From NCBI GenBank assembly GCA_964020975.1, contig CAXHWN010002720.1, forward strand, positions 1-64,000: 64,000 nt of DNA. The letters run 5' to 3'. Shown here in pieces: positions 52,426 through 63,264 of the stretch. Numbering within the stretch: the stretch's first letter is position 1; the number at the start of each line of letters is the position of its first letter. This stretch comes from Hermodice carunculata (lineage: Eukaryota; Annelida; Polychaeta; Eunicida; Amphinomidae). A program made the position numbers and the translations under genes. The notes beneath the pieces were generated by a model. That model had not been told where the DNA came from and did not search any database. It was given only the letters and a program-made list of their open reading frames with translations.

Positions 52426-53395
52426 AGCGAGGAAACGCCTTACTTTATTTTTAAGACTTAAATATATATTATCGCGTAACACTTTAGTTAGACTTTACAA
52501 GGCCTTAGTAAGTGTATCTTGGAATATGGAGGCGTCATATTTGATAATTGCACGACCGACCTTGCAAAATCACTCGAATCTGTTCAGTGTGAAGCGGCGC
52601 GCATTTTCTCAGGCGCACTTAAAAGTACCCCCGTCATTTACTTCGTAGTGAATTAGGACGGCAGACTTTGGTCACAAGACGTCAATACTGTCAAAAGATA
52701 TTTTTTATAATGTCAACAGGCTCACCCCCCCCCCCCCCCTTACCCCAATCGACGCTGTTTAGCTATCCGTGTTCAGCTACACATTTAATCTCTTGGTAAT
52801 TCCTTCCTTCCCTCTACTAAACAACTTTTGCGCGACCTTCCGGATGACATGAGGCAATCTACTTCCCTTGCTCAATATAAATCGAAACTGAAAATTACTC
52901 TTTTATCCATTGATCGTGTTCCAGGTCACTATTGGAATGGAAAAAGATTTCCTAATATTATTCAAACACAAGTACGCCTTGAATTTTTCGACTCAATTGT
53001 CATCAACATAGATTCAATCTTCTTCCGTCTGCAGCATGTAATTGCTCACATCCTAATGAGAGCACATGCCACTTTTTTCTGGAATTTGTCTTTATTAAAA
53101 ACGGTATACAATATTTTGGCGCTGGGAGTCTATCCAAATATAATCGTTCGCCGAGCAAGTGATATGTTGCTCACTTATCTTAAACACGATAATTACAATC
53201 TTTCATCTGGTGAAAATTTAGATATTTTCAATGTTGTTCAAAACTTCATTACAGACACAAGATTGTTTATATCTTGAGGTGTAACGAGTAGAATGTCATG
53301 TTAGCATGTCAAATCAATAGGAGATAGGCACATTAAGTTCCCGTCAATCCAATTGTTTTTCTTGTGGAAATAAAATACGTTTAAACCAAACCAAG
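52426..53395 (+). mobile_element. Non-LTR element copy directly downstream
   Basis: It begins at the matching RT position (DKARKRLTLFLRLKYILSRN) immediately after the previous copy's tail. It continues with a C-terminal frame at 52828-53277 (DDMRQSTSLAQYKSKLKI, then LALGVYPNIIVRRASDML). Its tail ends ggaaataaaatacgtttaaacc near 53390, the second tail type. Confidence 0.75.
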
Positions 53396-53589
53396 TTCCC
53401 GCCCCAACTGCATACCTGATTGCCTATTCTCGCTTGATGAGATATGGCGAGATACTAGTTGTAAAGATTGTAATTATCGTGTTTAAGATAAGTGAGCAAC
53501 ATATCACCTGTGGGGACCAGCGGGTTATTACTAATATTTTGGAAATACAGAATATTTGTGAACTTAAATTTCTCAAAATTTTCTAATTT

Positions 53590-53830
53590 TGTGAGAAATG
53601 ATCATATGGCCTGTCTGTGACAGTGATGCGACCCGCAAGTCCCCCGTGATTGCCAGGTGTCATACCCTTGCTTCGTGGCGGGAAAGTAACATGCATACTG
53701 CGTATTGATTTGTCAGTAATATTTTGTCCTGTACATGTGATTGTGCGTCTCTCTGTCAAGAGAGCCATTCATTTAATGCCTCTGTACTAAAAGGCAATCC
53801 AGGGGAAATAAATACCTTTAAATTAAACAT
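53590..53830 (+). mobile_element. LINE 3' tail fragment
   Basis: Only the non-coding end is left: cctctgtactaaaaggcaat, then ccaggggaaataaatacctt, near 53775-53820. Confidence 0.55.
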
Positions 53831-53845
53831 GAAAATAAAAATCTG

Positions 53846-54090
53846 TATTAACGTGCGACAAGTGTGCACTAACTGACACTTTCACACGTCTCGAGCGTCT
53901 GAGTTTGTGTGCTCAATGAGTGATTACGACACTCGTATTTGACACCCTGTGCCATACCATGGCTTATCAACACACAAAGACCATCATAATCACAAGTACT
54001 TGGTACAACCATTTGTGAGTTGGGATAGCGGTGCAATTCAACTCTGTTGAATTACTGTCACTTGAATAAAGAAATATCAGGCAATCTATA
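53846..54090 (+). repeat. Dispersed ~250-bp repeat, copy 2
   Basis: It contains gtgattacgacactcgtatt followed by tgacaccctgtgcca, and ends cttgaataaag. It starts about 20 bp beyond a LINE tail. Confidence 0.65.
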
Positions 54091-55299
54091 GTGCATGTAA
54101 AATTGTAAAAAAAAAAAACCAAACAAACAAACACCCCCCCACAAAAAAACAAACAAACAAACAAAACAAAAAAACCAACTGCATAATGTACACGAACAGC
54201 TATTTTCCATCAGCAGCAAGTCTTACGTTGAACATTAAAAAATAATTAATTATTCTTGATAGCGATTAGTACAAATCCATGCCAGTGCCTTCTTTTCCCA
54301 TGGTCGTCGCTCTTCGAATGTCTTTCGCACCCAGCTAAGGCTGGGTTTCTCTAGGCATAATTTTGATCCATATAAAGTAAGCGCAATTCCTAGTTCTTCT
54401 TGCTCGAGCTCTTTCCCGATCGAACACCTTGCTCACTTCTTCCTTTCTGACTAATGAAAAGAGCATTTCTGTAAAGTACACTTAACTACTATAATGTAAT
54501 GATCAAGATGTACAGGACGTACAGCGTATTCCGACGACCTAATTCCATGTATCAGAATCAGTAATACGCTTGGCCTCTAAATACAGTTATGACTGAGTGT
54601 AATGTTTTTTCAGCAGTACGATATATTTTTTTTATTGTGTAATATCCCGGCGTGTTAAATTGACCAAACAAACGCAATGCCTGACCTCTACATTATACAC
54701 TTGCCTGTTTGGTTATAACAAAATTACTCTGATTTGTAATATTTCATGTATAAAATAAAGTATTGTGCACTGTGATGTGACTGAACTGAACCGAACGCAA
54801 TTTGATCAAATAATATTGTGAGTAGCATCGAACGAGAACCTTACATACACATGTATTTGATAACCTACTTTGGTACTACTATTATATACGCGTTCTGAGC
54901 ACATTATTCAAGGACAAGACACGAAGAAAAAGGATTTTATGGTCGCCTAACGCGTTGAACTGTATTTTTTTAGGCTCGCCAAGTAACAAGAATATGCACA
55001 AACCACTATATAAACGAGAGATAGACATTTTTACCTTTCAGACAATCACCAAACGGACATTTTTCGTATTGTAAAATTATTGCAGGTTACCGTACTCACC
55101 AATGATATCGATATTAACAATTGTATCCGTTTACAGCTATAATGAACAAGATTCTTTATATGCATTTTAACAGAGTGCACTGGGGAAATAAGCCTCAACT
55201 TACCAGGTCGCTCTGTGCATTACAGACTTAATTAATCCCAACCCCTCCCTGCATACACGTTACAAAAATGGAAAGGAAAGAAACTGCCGATATAATTTA
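54091..55299. other. Intron sequence, no gene seen
   Basis: AT-rich with no recognisable feature. Confidence 0.55.
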
Positions 55300-55426
55300 T
55301 AGTTCAATGTCCTTTTGACTATTGGTATTTGTATATGGTGATGGCAATATTTCCCATGTATACGGTATATATGGTAACACAATTTGTAATTGTCTCGTGT
55401 GTACTGTATATATATATATACACATG

Positions 55427-55504
<78 letters not shown>

Positions 55505-55560
55505 GTGTGTCTCTCCGTGTCTGCAGAACTCATCCAGTATAAATAAATATGTTAAAAATA
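55300..55560 (+). mobile_element. LINE 3' tail fragment split by an AT microsatellite
   Basis: The end gtctgcagaactcatccag followed by tataaataaatatgttaaaa (55520-55555) matches the shared tail. The upstream half is separated from it by an AT array. Confidence 0.5.
55432..55501 (+). repeat. (AT)n microsatellite
   Basis: Array splitting a LINE tail fragment. Confidence 0.9.
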
Positions 55561-55709
55561 AAAGTATAATGTAAGGTTAATTATACTTTTTGAAAATGCA
55601 GTTTTGTTAAAACTAATTGTGTTAACAACACTGTAAATCAAAGTAAAACATGAAAGGCTGTTAGGACTTGGAAGTTCACACCCAATTAATACCAATTATA
55701 TAGGCAAAT

Positions 55710-56145
55710 AATTATGATATTTATTTTAATGTACGCGAAAGTAGAGATGTACTCTGTTTTTTACCTGCAAAAGGTTGTTTTTTTCTTTATCATTATTCAA
55801 AATGGTATGTATTATTTTGGCACTGGGAATGAATCCAAACAGACCTGTTCACATAGATATATTGCTCTGGGATGCATATGGTCAGCTAAATATTTCCGCT
55901 ACTAAAATTTTGATATTTTTGATGCTGGTCCAAACTTATATTTGATACTAGACTGTTTATATCTTGAGCTGGTGCTAGATGAATAATATCATATGTTATA
56001 TTGAGCAATTGATTTTTCCTCAGAAGCGTATTGTCCGGTGTGTTTTGTACATAATATTGGGGGTCTGTGTGTCTGCAGAGCCTTTCTACTCATCACCTCT
56101 ATGCCATCGGGTGATTCAGTTTAAATAGATATGAATAAGCTAAAT
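55710..56145 (+). mobile_element. LINE C-terminal fragment with tail
   Basis: MYYFGTGNESKQ near 55805 corresponds to the IQYFGAGSLSK-like segment of the copy near 53115. It is followed by a degenerate version of the shared tail (gtctgcagagcc near 56070). Confidence 0.5.
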
Positions 56146-56208
56146 TAAAGTATTAAAATAAAGCACATTAAAATGGGTATACACAATATAATATAATATA
56201 TTACACGC

Positions 56209-56323
<115 letters not shown>

Positions 56324-56690
56324 TTAATAACTTTACTGTATCTTTTATCCAGTCAAGATTAATATGTTTATAGCCAGCAAGATTTAGCTTCGGACTATCA
56401 AGCAACGAAGTACTAAATTGAGATTTGATGAAACTCATCACTAGTCAACAATGGGCTTCAACACTCTGCGTCTTGACACATGGTTCAAGTGTCTTACAAG
56501 TTGAGCAATGACCTCGGGTGGGGTTGGGCTTACACAATTGCTGGGGATTATCCCTGCCCTTGAGCGTTAATCACGACCGTTCATTCAGTTGTCATCACCT
56601 TTGTCCAGGAGTGCGAGTGGCAAAGCGTGGATCTCAAATACTCACACTTGAGTGAGACATTGTTGTTTCGGTTGATGGTCTCAGATCATT

Positions 56691-56724
56691 TATAAACGCG
56701 TTGCATTGCCAATATGATTCAGTT
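56691..56724 (+). promoter_or_regulatory. foxq2 core promoter: TATA box plus initiator
   Basis: TATAAA begins at 56691, and a consensus initiator TCAGTT lies at 56719-56724 with its A at 56721. That places the predicted start site exactly 30 bp from the first T of the TATA box, the usual animal spacing. The predicted 5' UTR is then about 112 nt. This is a sequence prediction only. Confidence 0.6.
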
Positions 56725-56832
56725 TCAACTGCAGTGATTTAAACCAGACAGTATTTGCCGTATCAATCAGTTTTCCAGTTGTTAGTGGCCGAACTACATT
56801 CCACCAAGGAAAAACAAGTTAGTATCAACAAG

Positions 56833-58107
56833 ATGGCTGATTCGCTACAATTCTTCAGCATCGACAGTCTGATGTCTGGGCAAACTGGGGGTGGTTTTCA
56901 GTTTGCTCCCGTCATCCCCGAGAGCCCTGAAAGTACAACGTCTGTGTCGCCGGCTTCTGCTAGCCCAACTTCCCCTGCGTCGGAGAAAGGGGGCTCACCC
57001 ACCGATAACACAGCGAACATGCTGTCCCTTTCTTCTGACTGGAGTTTTGGAGATGAACTGATGATGTTTGCCACTCAGCTTGTGAACCAAGTTTCCAGCC
57101 ATACCCAGCCAACATTGGACTTGAGCCAGGCATTTGGCATTAACCAACAAATGACAGCCAACACGAGCCATTCTACGATGTGTGAGCCACTAAAATCTGC
57201 CAGCTCGCAACTACCAAACGCGAACCCAACACTACAGAGACCGTGTCAGCCGAAGATGGGTGTCAGCCATCAGATGCTGGGGACGAATCTGCCGGTGACG
57301 AGTGGTCCTATGGATGAGTTGGTGACGTGCAAATATCAACCCGTGATGGGTACGAGCCAATTTACGGCGCACCACAGACAACGGGTGAGGGAAACACCGG
57401 GCGGAATGAGCAGGAATACTGAGGTCAGTGAGAAGCAAACCGAGGGTAAGACGGATAAACCCCCTCACTCCTACATCGCTCTTATTTCCCTGGCCTTATT
57501 TAGCAGTCCGGAAAGGAAGATGGTTCTGGGAGATATCTATCAATATATTATGGACAATTTTCCATATTACAACAACAGCGAAAGGGCTTGGCGAAACAGC
57601 ATTCGTCACAACTTGTCTTTGAATGAATGTTTCGTGAAAAATGGTCGGGCGGAGAATGGCAAAGGGCATTTCTGGTCCATCCATCCCGCCTGTGAGGAGG
57701 ATTTTTCCAAGGGAGATTACCGACGTCGCCACGCCAGGCGTCGGGTTCGTGTTGGTCAAAGTGTGAATATCAGCACCCTGCCGTACAGCGATCGTCGTAA
57801 CATCACTTACGTCCCTATGACCAAGGCACCTTCCTCAGGACTTGGGTTCCACTCAAGCAGTCGACGAGGATCGATAAACCAGTTGTACGATCCGTCAAAA
57901 ACTTCAAGAAAGATGTCGTCTGCACCAGCAACCCAGCCAACACCTCAATTGCCAAGGAATAGTTTGCAGCGCGCTGCGTCACCCCCGAGTCACCACCATG
58001 TGAGTATTCATGCGTCACAATCCTTTATCCAGGTTCCCAATATCGCAGCTTCAACATTGCCACATGGAATGTTATCCGCAACTGTGCCCGACTTTACGTG
58101 GTGTTGA
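56833..58107 (+). CDS. foxq2: FoxQ2-type forkhead transcription factor
   Basis: This is an intronless gene of 424 aa. The ATG at 56833 (MADSLQFFSIDSLMSG) has A at -3 and G at +4. Upstream in-frame sequence lacks an ATG. Residues 7-15 (FFSIDSLMS) resemble an EH1 Groucho-binding motif, which several FoxQ2 proteins carry. Residues 20-205 are Ser/Thr/Pro/Gln-rich and look disordered. The forkhead domain spans about 208-308: KPPHSYIALISLAL, then YQYIMDNFPYYNN, then the recognition helix WRNSIRHNLSLNECFVK (253-269), then GKGHFWSIHPACEEDFSKGD and a basic RRRHARRRVR wing. The GRAENGKGHFWxIHPAC wing is characteristic of FoxQ2 rather than FoxQ1, FoxJ or FoxI. FoxQ2 patterns the apical/anterior ectoderm in many invertebrate embryos. 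The gene is nested antisense in an intron of the dehydrogenase gene. Confidence 0.9.
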   Translation: MADSLQFFSIDSLMSGQTGGGFQFAPVIPESPESTTSVSPASASPTSPASEKGGSPTDNTANMLSLSSDWSFGDELMMFATQLVNQVSSHTQPTLDLSQAFGINQQMTANTSHSTMCEPLKSASSQLPNANPTLQRPCQPKMGVSHQMLGTNLPVTSGPMDELVTCKYQPVMGTSQFTAHHRQRVRETPGGMSRNTEVSEKQTEGKTDKPPHSYIALISLALFSSPERKMVLGDIYQYIMDNFPYYNNSERAWRNSIRHNLSLNECFVKNGRAENGKGHFWSIHPACEEDFSKGDYRRRHARRRVRVGQSVNISTLPYSDRRNITYVPMTKAPSSGLGFHSSSRRGSINQLYDPSKTSRKMSSAPATQPTPQLPRNSLQRAASPPSHHHVSIHASQSFIQVPNIAASTLPHGMLSATVPDFTWC

Positions 58108-58500
58108 ATGCTGTTATACATTGCCAGTACAACTGATCATGCGAGGACTATGTAACGACTGGTGCTACCGAACTGTGGTAAATTAATGGACGAACTGTAC
58201 TAAAATGAAATTAATGTGTTTGAAAACCGGTGCTCTGTGTGCTTTAGCAATGTGAAAGCCCCAGAAAATGAATATAAATATACGCCGTCCGTCTCTCATG
58301 TGGCCATGCAGTGAGCTGTAAATGTGCTGCATTCTGGTGAACTGATACAGAGCTGTTTTATGCTCAACATGAGCATGGAATGGCCATGCGTGCAACCCTT
58401 ATTAAGAATGCTGACGTCTCTTTCAAATATTGCTTCTGTACTCACTTTATTAACCTTCTGTAAATGACTGTAAATAAATTAATATCATTTAATTTGATTC
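58108..58500 (+). terminator. foxq2 3' UTR with poly(A) signal
   Basis: A canonical AATAAA lies at 58473-58478 and is followed by T- and GT-rich sequence (tttcttgtg, then atgtgtgtacg), which fits a cleavage site near 58495. The predicted 3' UTR is about 390 nt. Confidence 0.6.
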
Positions 58501-58754
58501 ATGTCTTTAGGTTTATTTCTTGTGTAAATGTGTGTACGACTGGTAGGTTTAGAGAAGTAGACAGGTGGGTGTCAAGTCGATTCAGTATCCGGGTACTTGA
58601 CTGTTTGTGTGTGTATGGGGGGTGGTGGTGGTGTTAAAATGGTAGTTATAAAGCTCATATGGATACATATACCTGTAGTTCAAATCTACAAAATAGCTAA
58701 GATCTACGCTAGTATCTTTTTTTTTTAACCCACAGCTAAAATACCTAAAATATC

Positions 58755-59070
58755 TTGAGCATAGTGGTATATTTGTCAGACGCAGTTCTCAGCTCCACCA
58801 TTTTCTACACAACGTGAACGCTGTTCGCGCACCTACCTGTACCTGTGGATCCACCAGAAGATATCGTGCACTGTTTTAGTTTTTGCCTCCGACATTTCAA
58901 ACGTACTTATTTTCACGCCCACAAGTCTTTTACATTTCAGGCGTTTAACTTAAGTTTTCATATCACTACTTCGACCATATTTCCCCTAGAACATACGTTA
59001 AATGCTGTAAATACTATTTCATTGTACTTTTATTTTCACGGTCCTGTGTCACAAGCGAAATGAGCAAAAA
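58755..59070 (+). mobile_element. LINE C-terminal fragment
   Basis: SSQLHHFLHNVNAVRAPTCT followed by CGST, then DIVHCFSFC, carries the Cys/His pattern of the C-terminal LINE domain. It starts about 280 bp beyond the foxq2 poly(A) signal. Confidence 0.6.
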
Positions 59071-59099
59071 TAGAACTACACAAGTGAACTTACAGTATG

Positions 59100-59560
59100 T
59101 CGCTCCAATAAAACATCGATTAATATTATGCACAACCTGAACTTAACACCAAACGGGCAAACATTGGAACCTATTCCTACTTCTTTTGTCAGACCGATTT
59201 TCGAATATTGTAGTTCAGTGTGTAGTGGCTGTACAGTACCTGATGAAGGAAAGATCGAAAGTATTCAGTGAATTGCCGCTCGAATTGTTATTGGTGTTTT
59301 TACGGTACGAACAATGTTAAATTATACGAGAAAACCGGATGGTTAAGTCAAACGCAGAGAAACATACAATATGACGTTGACGTAGGCCTATAAGTTTGCT
59401 CCCGAAACCCTATGCTCTATTCTTCATTCTGCTTCTGCTGTGGGTAACCAAACTTAACACGGGGCTGGCTACCGCTATGTCCAAGTTTCGTTTTTACTGC
59501 CAGATTGCAGCAACTACTTGCGGATAGTCCAGGCATTTGTTTCAGAGACGGGAGCCCATG
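59100..59560 (+). mobile_element. LINE RT C-terminal fragment
   Basis: The frame reads SFVRPIFEYCSSVCSGCTVP then KIESIQ and AARIVIG, the thumb/C-terminal signature of APE-type LINEs. Degenerate. Confidence 0.55.
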
Positions 59561-59594
59561 TTAACTAAATGGAAAGATTGGCTCTAATTCATAT

Positions 59595-61045
59595 GTTTAA
59601 TGTCTAAAGTATTTGAAAAATACATATTCAAGAAATTGTATAAACAATATATAGTTTTCATTTCTAACGAGTTACTAACTCATTGTAATTCGGGCTTCAA
59701 AAACGTGACTCCTCTGTATATCTACTACAATGTAGTTACCATCGTTCATGAATTGTTGCAAGCTGTACATCAAGGAAAAGAAACCAGAATGGTCTTTTTT
59801 AGATGTGTCTGAACCACTCGACCGAGTTCGGCATCGCGACTTTCTTCAGAAACTAGTTGAACTTGGAATTTTTGGTCCTTTCTTGTTGTGGATCAACTTA
59901 AACCCTAGCAAAACTGAGGAAATGGTCTTTTCTGGTGAAAGAAACGGTCAAATCGGGAACATAAATTTTATGAATGAGCCTATGAAACGTGTTCATGAGC
60001 ACAAACATCTTGGTATTCTACTATCTAAACAATTAGTCCTGGAGCAGTCATATCAAGTATGTTTATAACTAAGCATCACTCTGTTTTAGGCGCTTCAAAT
60101 AGTGTTCTCCTTTTAATTTTTTTTGGAAAATATTTATGCGTCGTTCATTCGACCCATTTTGTAATACGCTGCACCTGTTTTCGTCATCTGAGCATGTGCC
60201 GATTCCAGCCGCCAATCGGAACACGCTTGCTTTACTTTATGTAATGTTGACGAACGCGTAATTGTCAGAAAGTTATATATGAAAACTCTTTCATTCCGTC
60301 AGCCATTCGCCTTCGGAATCACTTTAGCTGAGTGAAAGAAACTCATCCTCAGTAAACATCTTTAAAGCTGCAGTGAAAGTGATCTATTTTCCTTCAAAAC
60401 CTTCTTAATTCGAAACATCGAGTTAATCATATGGTTAAAGCAAGGTCTTCGATTGAAATAAAGACAGCTAGGAATTTCGAATCCGCTTGTTGAATCAATA
60501 AGAAGTTACGTCTGTAATCCCTTTCAGTTTTTAACCATTTGCAGCCAGCCAGAGGGCTGGCTGCAAATCGAGGACGGTGTCCCACGGGGTTCAATCTTAG
60601 ATCCGTTACTGTTTCTATTGCATATCGACGACATAATCGACAATATGTCATGTGAGATAACTTTTTGCGGAAGATACTAGTATTTTAGAAATTATCTATG
60701 TTCTCCTTGTTTCAGCGAGGAGGATCGATGATGATCTCAACATTTCTTCATGTGGTGCACTTTGGAGAGTAACATTTAATGCCACAGAATCAATTGTGTA
60801 TTATTCTCGACCAAACGCAACAAACAAGATCATCCTAAGCTCTAAGTTCATGATACCCCCCTACCAGAAGCGTCTCACCATACTCATTTAGGAATCACCA
60901 TCTGAGGAAATTTAAAATGGAATGAAAATATAGAAAGTATCATTAATAGATTAAATTAAATGCATAGTTCTTATCCGCAGACTGAAACATAAACTATCCT
61001 GCGGAGCATCAAAAAGAAGACTGATTTCGGAGGTACATAAAATTA
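59595..61045 (+). mobile_element. Non-LTR reverse transcriptase fragments
   Basis: Motifs are SKVFEKYIFKKLY near 59600, LLQAVHQGKETRMVFF near 59750, NPSKTEEMVFS and HEHKHLGILLSKQL near 59900-60030, EDGVPRGSILDPLLFLLHID near 60570 and RRLKHKLSCGASKRR near 60980. The order of blocks suggests rearranged or nested copies. The last block ends about 40 bp from the splice donor of dehydrogenase exon A. Confidence 0.65.
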
Positions 61046-61081
61046 TTATTATCATTATTTATACCGTCTTGTCGTACATAC

Positions 61082-61237
61082 TTTGATTGAAGTCGTCTGC
61101 AAATGCCCGTACCGACCTCAGTGAGGACAAATCCAACAATTTGACGACAACATTTTGGTTCTTCGTGTCTTCCACGATGTCTTTGAGTGTGGCATCACCT
61201 CGTGCAGGGTCACGACATGCCAGAACTACCCGGGCAC
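61082..61237 (-). CDS. RDH-like SDR, exon A (cofactor-binding region)
   Basis: This 156-nt exon encodes about 52 residues beginning GARVVLACRDPARG and ending DDFNQ. VVLACRD is the second Rossmann strand of RDH11/12/13-type dehydrogenases, and its Cys-Arg pair is typical of NADP-preferring members. LLDLSSLRSVRAF is the third strand with its conserved Asp-Leu-Ser. The acceptor (ttacacag) and donor (gtatgt) are good. The exon begins with two bases that complete a Gly codon and ends with one base of the next codon. The acceptor lies directly against a tetranucleotide array of about 330 bp. This is the most upstream exon of the gene that I can find, so the nucleotide-binding TGxxxGIG exon must lie at higher coordinates. 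Confidence 0.88.
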
Positions 61238-61242
61238 CTGTG

Positions 61243-61282
61243 TAAATAAATAAATGAATATATGAACATATGGATGGATGGA

Positions 61283-61314
<32 letters not shown>

Positions 61315-61511
61315 AAATGAATGAATAAATAAATAAATAATAAATAAATGAATAAATAAATAAATAATAAATAAATGAATGAATGAATGGATGGATGGAT
61401 GAATGAATAAATAAATACGTACATAAATAAATAAATAAATATATAAATGAATGAATGAATGAATGGATGGATGGATGAATAAATAAATAAATAAATAAAT
61501 AAATACGTACA

Positions 61512-61578
<67 letters not shown>

Positions 61579-61580
61579 AT
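61243..61580 (+). repeat. (AAAT/AATG/GGAT)n tetranucleotide array
   Basis: About 340 bp of AAAT units with ordered blocks of AATG and GGAT and two ACGTAC interruptions, suggesting a higher-order unit. On the minus strand it is a TTTA-rich tract that ends 5 bp before the exon A acceptor. Confidence 0.95.
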
Positions 61581-61889
61581 TGTAACGCAACAAGAGGCAA
61601 CACGCCCAAGAAAGCACCAAAGTGTGTGGATTTTCTCCTAAGAAAGACGAATAATAACATAGAAATCGCCGGAGGAAAAAAGAGTTACTCATAAAAAGCA
61701 GTGAATTAATAAACAATTTCCGTGCGTCATTATGTTTTTCTTTGTTCCAATGTGTGTTCTATGAAAAACCTGAGATATTAAAATCAAGAAGTATATTATT
61801 AAAAGAACATGGTAAAATATTTAAGTGCCTGAAATCTCTAATATATGTCCATGGGAACATTTGATACCGCAAGAAACATCCACACAACA

Positions 61890-61893
<4 letters not shown>

Positions 61894-61954
<61 letters not shown>

Positions 61955-61982
61955 GACTGACAGACAGACAGACAGACACACA
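61894..61982 (+). repeat. (GA)n plus (CAGA)n microsatellite
   Basis: GA array, then CAGA array. Confidence 0.95.
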
Positions 61983-63264
61983 GGGTATATGTACGTACAT
62001 GTACCCTACGTAACTGTTTTATTGTTTGAATGATTGTCACGTGTAGGGCGTACTATATAAAAGGATAGATTCATTTAATTATTTTTCCCAGTGTAGCAAA
62101 TATATTACACAGAGGGACAGACGCTGAACTGAATTGCACCTTTAGCAACATTTCACCTAAAAACATTATTATACGGAATAACAGGTGGAAAAAGGAGCAC
62201 CAATTATGAAAAATTTCGTTAAGTTCAATGCTACATTTTATCAACCGAAAGATTTAAAGATTTTGTCACCCTTAGCAAAATTATGTGAAACATAACATGA
62301 AAGGAATTGACAAGCATACAGAATCCCATCGTCAAACCAAATCATAGACAGTTGACATTAACTCAGGACAGGACAGACAAAAGTTTAAGACTATATAGTT
62401 ACACTTTCAAGCTGGTATAATGTTATTCAGCATTTCATGTACCGGAAAGTTTTCTGTTAAAAATAGTTAATTAGAGACATGATATACAGGATGATCCTCT
62501 CATGTTAGTGATCAACCTGACCAGAGTAGAGGGAGACTAATCTTGGGTAGAAACTCTCTGTTGGGCTCAGAGGACAAATAAATGCAGAGGATACTGAAGG
62601 TGAAACATCGTCATGAGCTCTGCACGTAGACTTGCTCAAGTCTCACTGGCCTGTCTCCCGTATCTGATTTAAAACTAAAGTTCATTGTAAAAGAAAACAT
62701 TAAGTGAAAGCCGTCAGAAGCGTTGTAGTCTTATTTCTGTTACATGTATAATACAGGTAGGCCCCTGAACCTAGCAATCGAGATGCAGACCTCGGTTTAA
62801 TAAAATGCGAGATTAGGGGTCAAATCAGCAGCCTCGTTCTCAGTTTCGTAGCTGGACAGTGCTTATGTAAACAGAGAAGCATGGTACATAGTAGTCCCTC
62901 TAGTTGGGAGTGTTGAGGTGTAATCATCTCAAAATGCATATACATCTACCGGAAAATATCATGTTTAGGTATTTCTCTGTAGTTACAACATTGAATAACA
63001 GTTTCTGATGTGCTTACCACTGACATTAGTGATAAACAATGACAAAATAGGGCATAATTTTGTTTCCTATGACCCTACCTAGTCCTGGTTTCATGAGTTT
63101 TGTATCAATTCAAATGTATTGTATGCTGTTCCATCATTCTGTGTATAATGCTATAAAAATGGTTAACATCCTGTCTCAGCATCCAGCAAAGATGAATGCT
63201 TGGTTCTTGTTACCATGGGAATGGCGGCCATCTTGAGTGATCAGCCAACCACAGAGCCCTTGTA
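61983..63264. other. No gene seen; expected direction of the dehydrogenase first exon
   Basis: I looked on the minus strand for a TGxxxGIG coding exon and did not find one, so it probably lies beyond 64000. Confidence 0.5.

Noticed and set aside
56755-56832. Upstream extension of foxq2 by 26 residues
   Set aside because: It begins at TTG and lies in the predicted 5' UTR. The EH1-like motif follows the ATG at 56833 directly.
57232-57468. Antisense frames within foxq2
   Set aside because: They are shadows of the forkhead gene.
61210-61716. Large Tyr/Phe/Ile minus-strand frames
   Set aside because: They are translations of the tetranucleotide array next to exon A.
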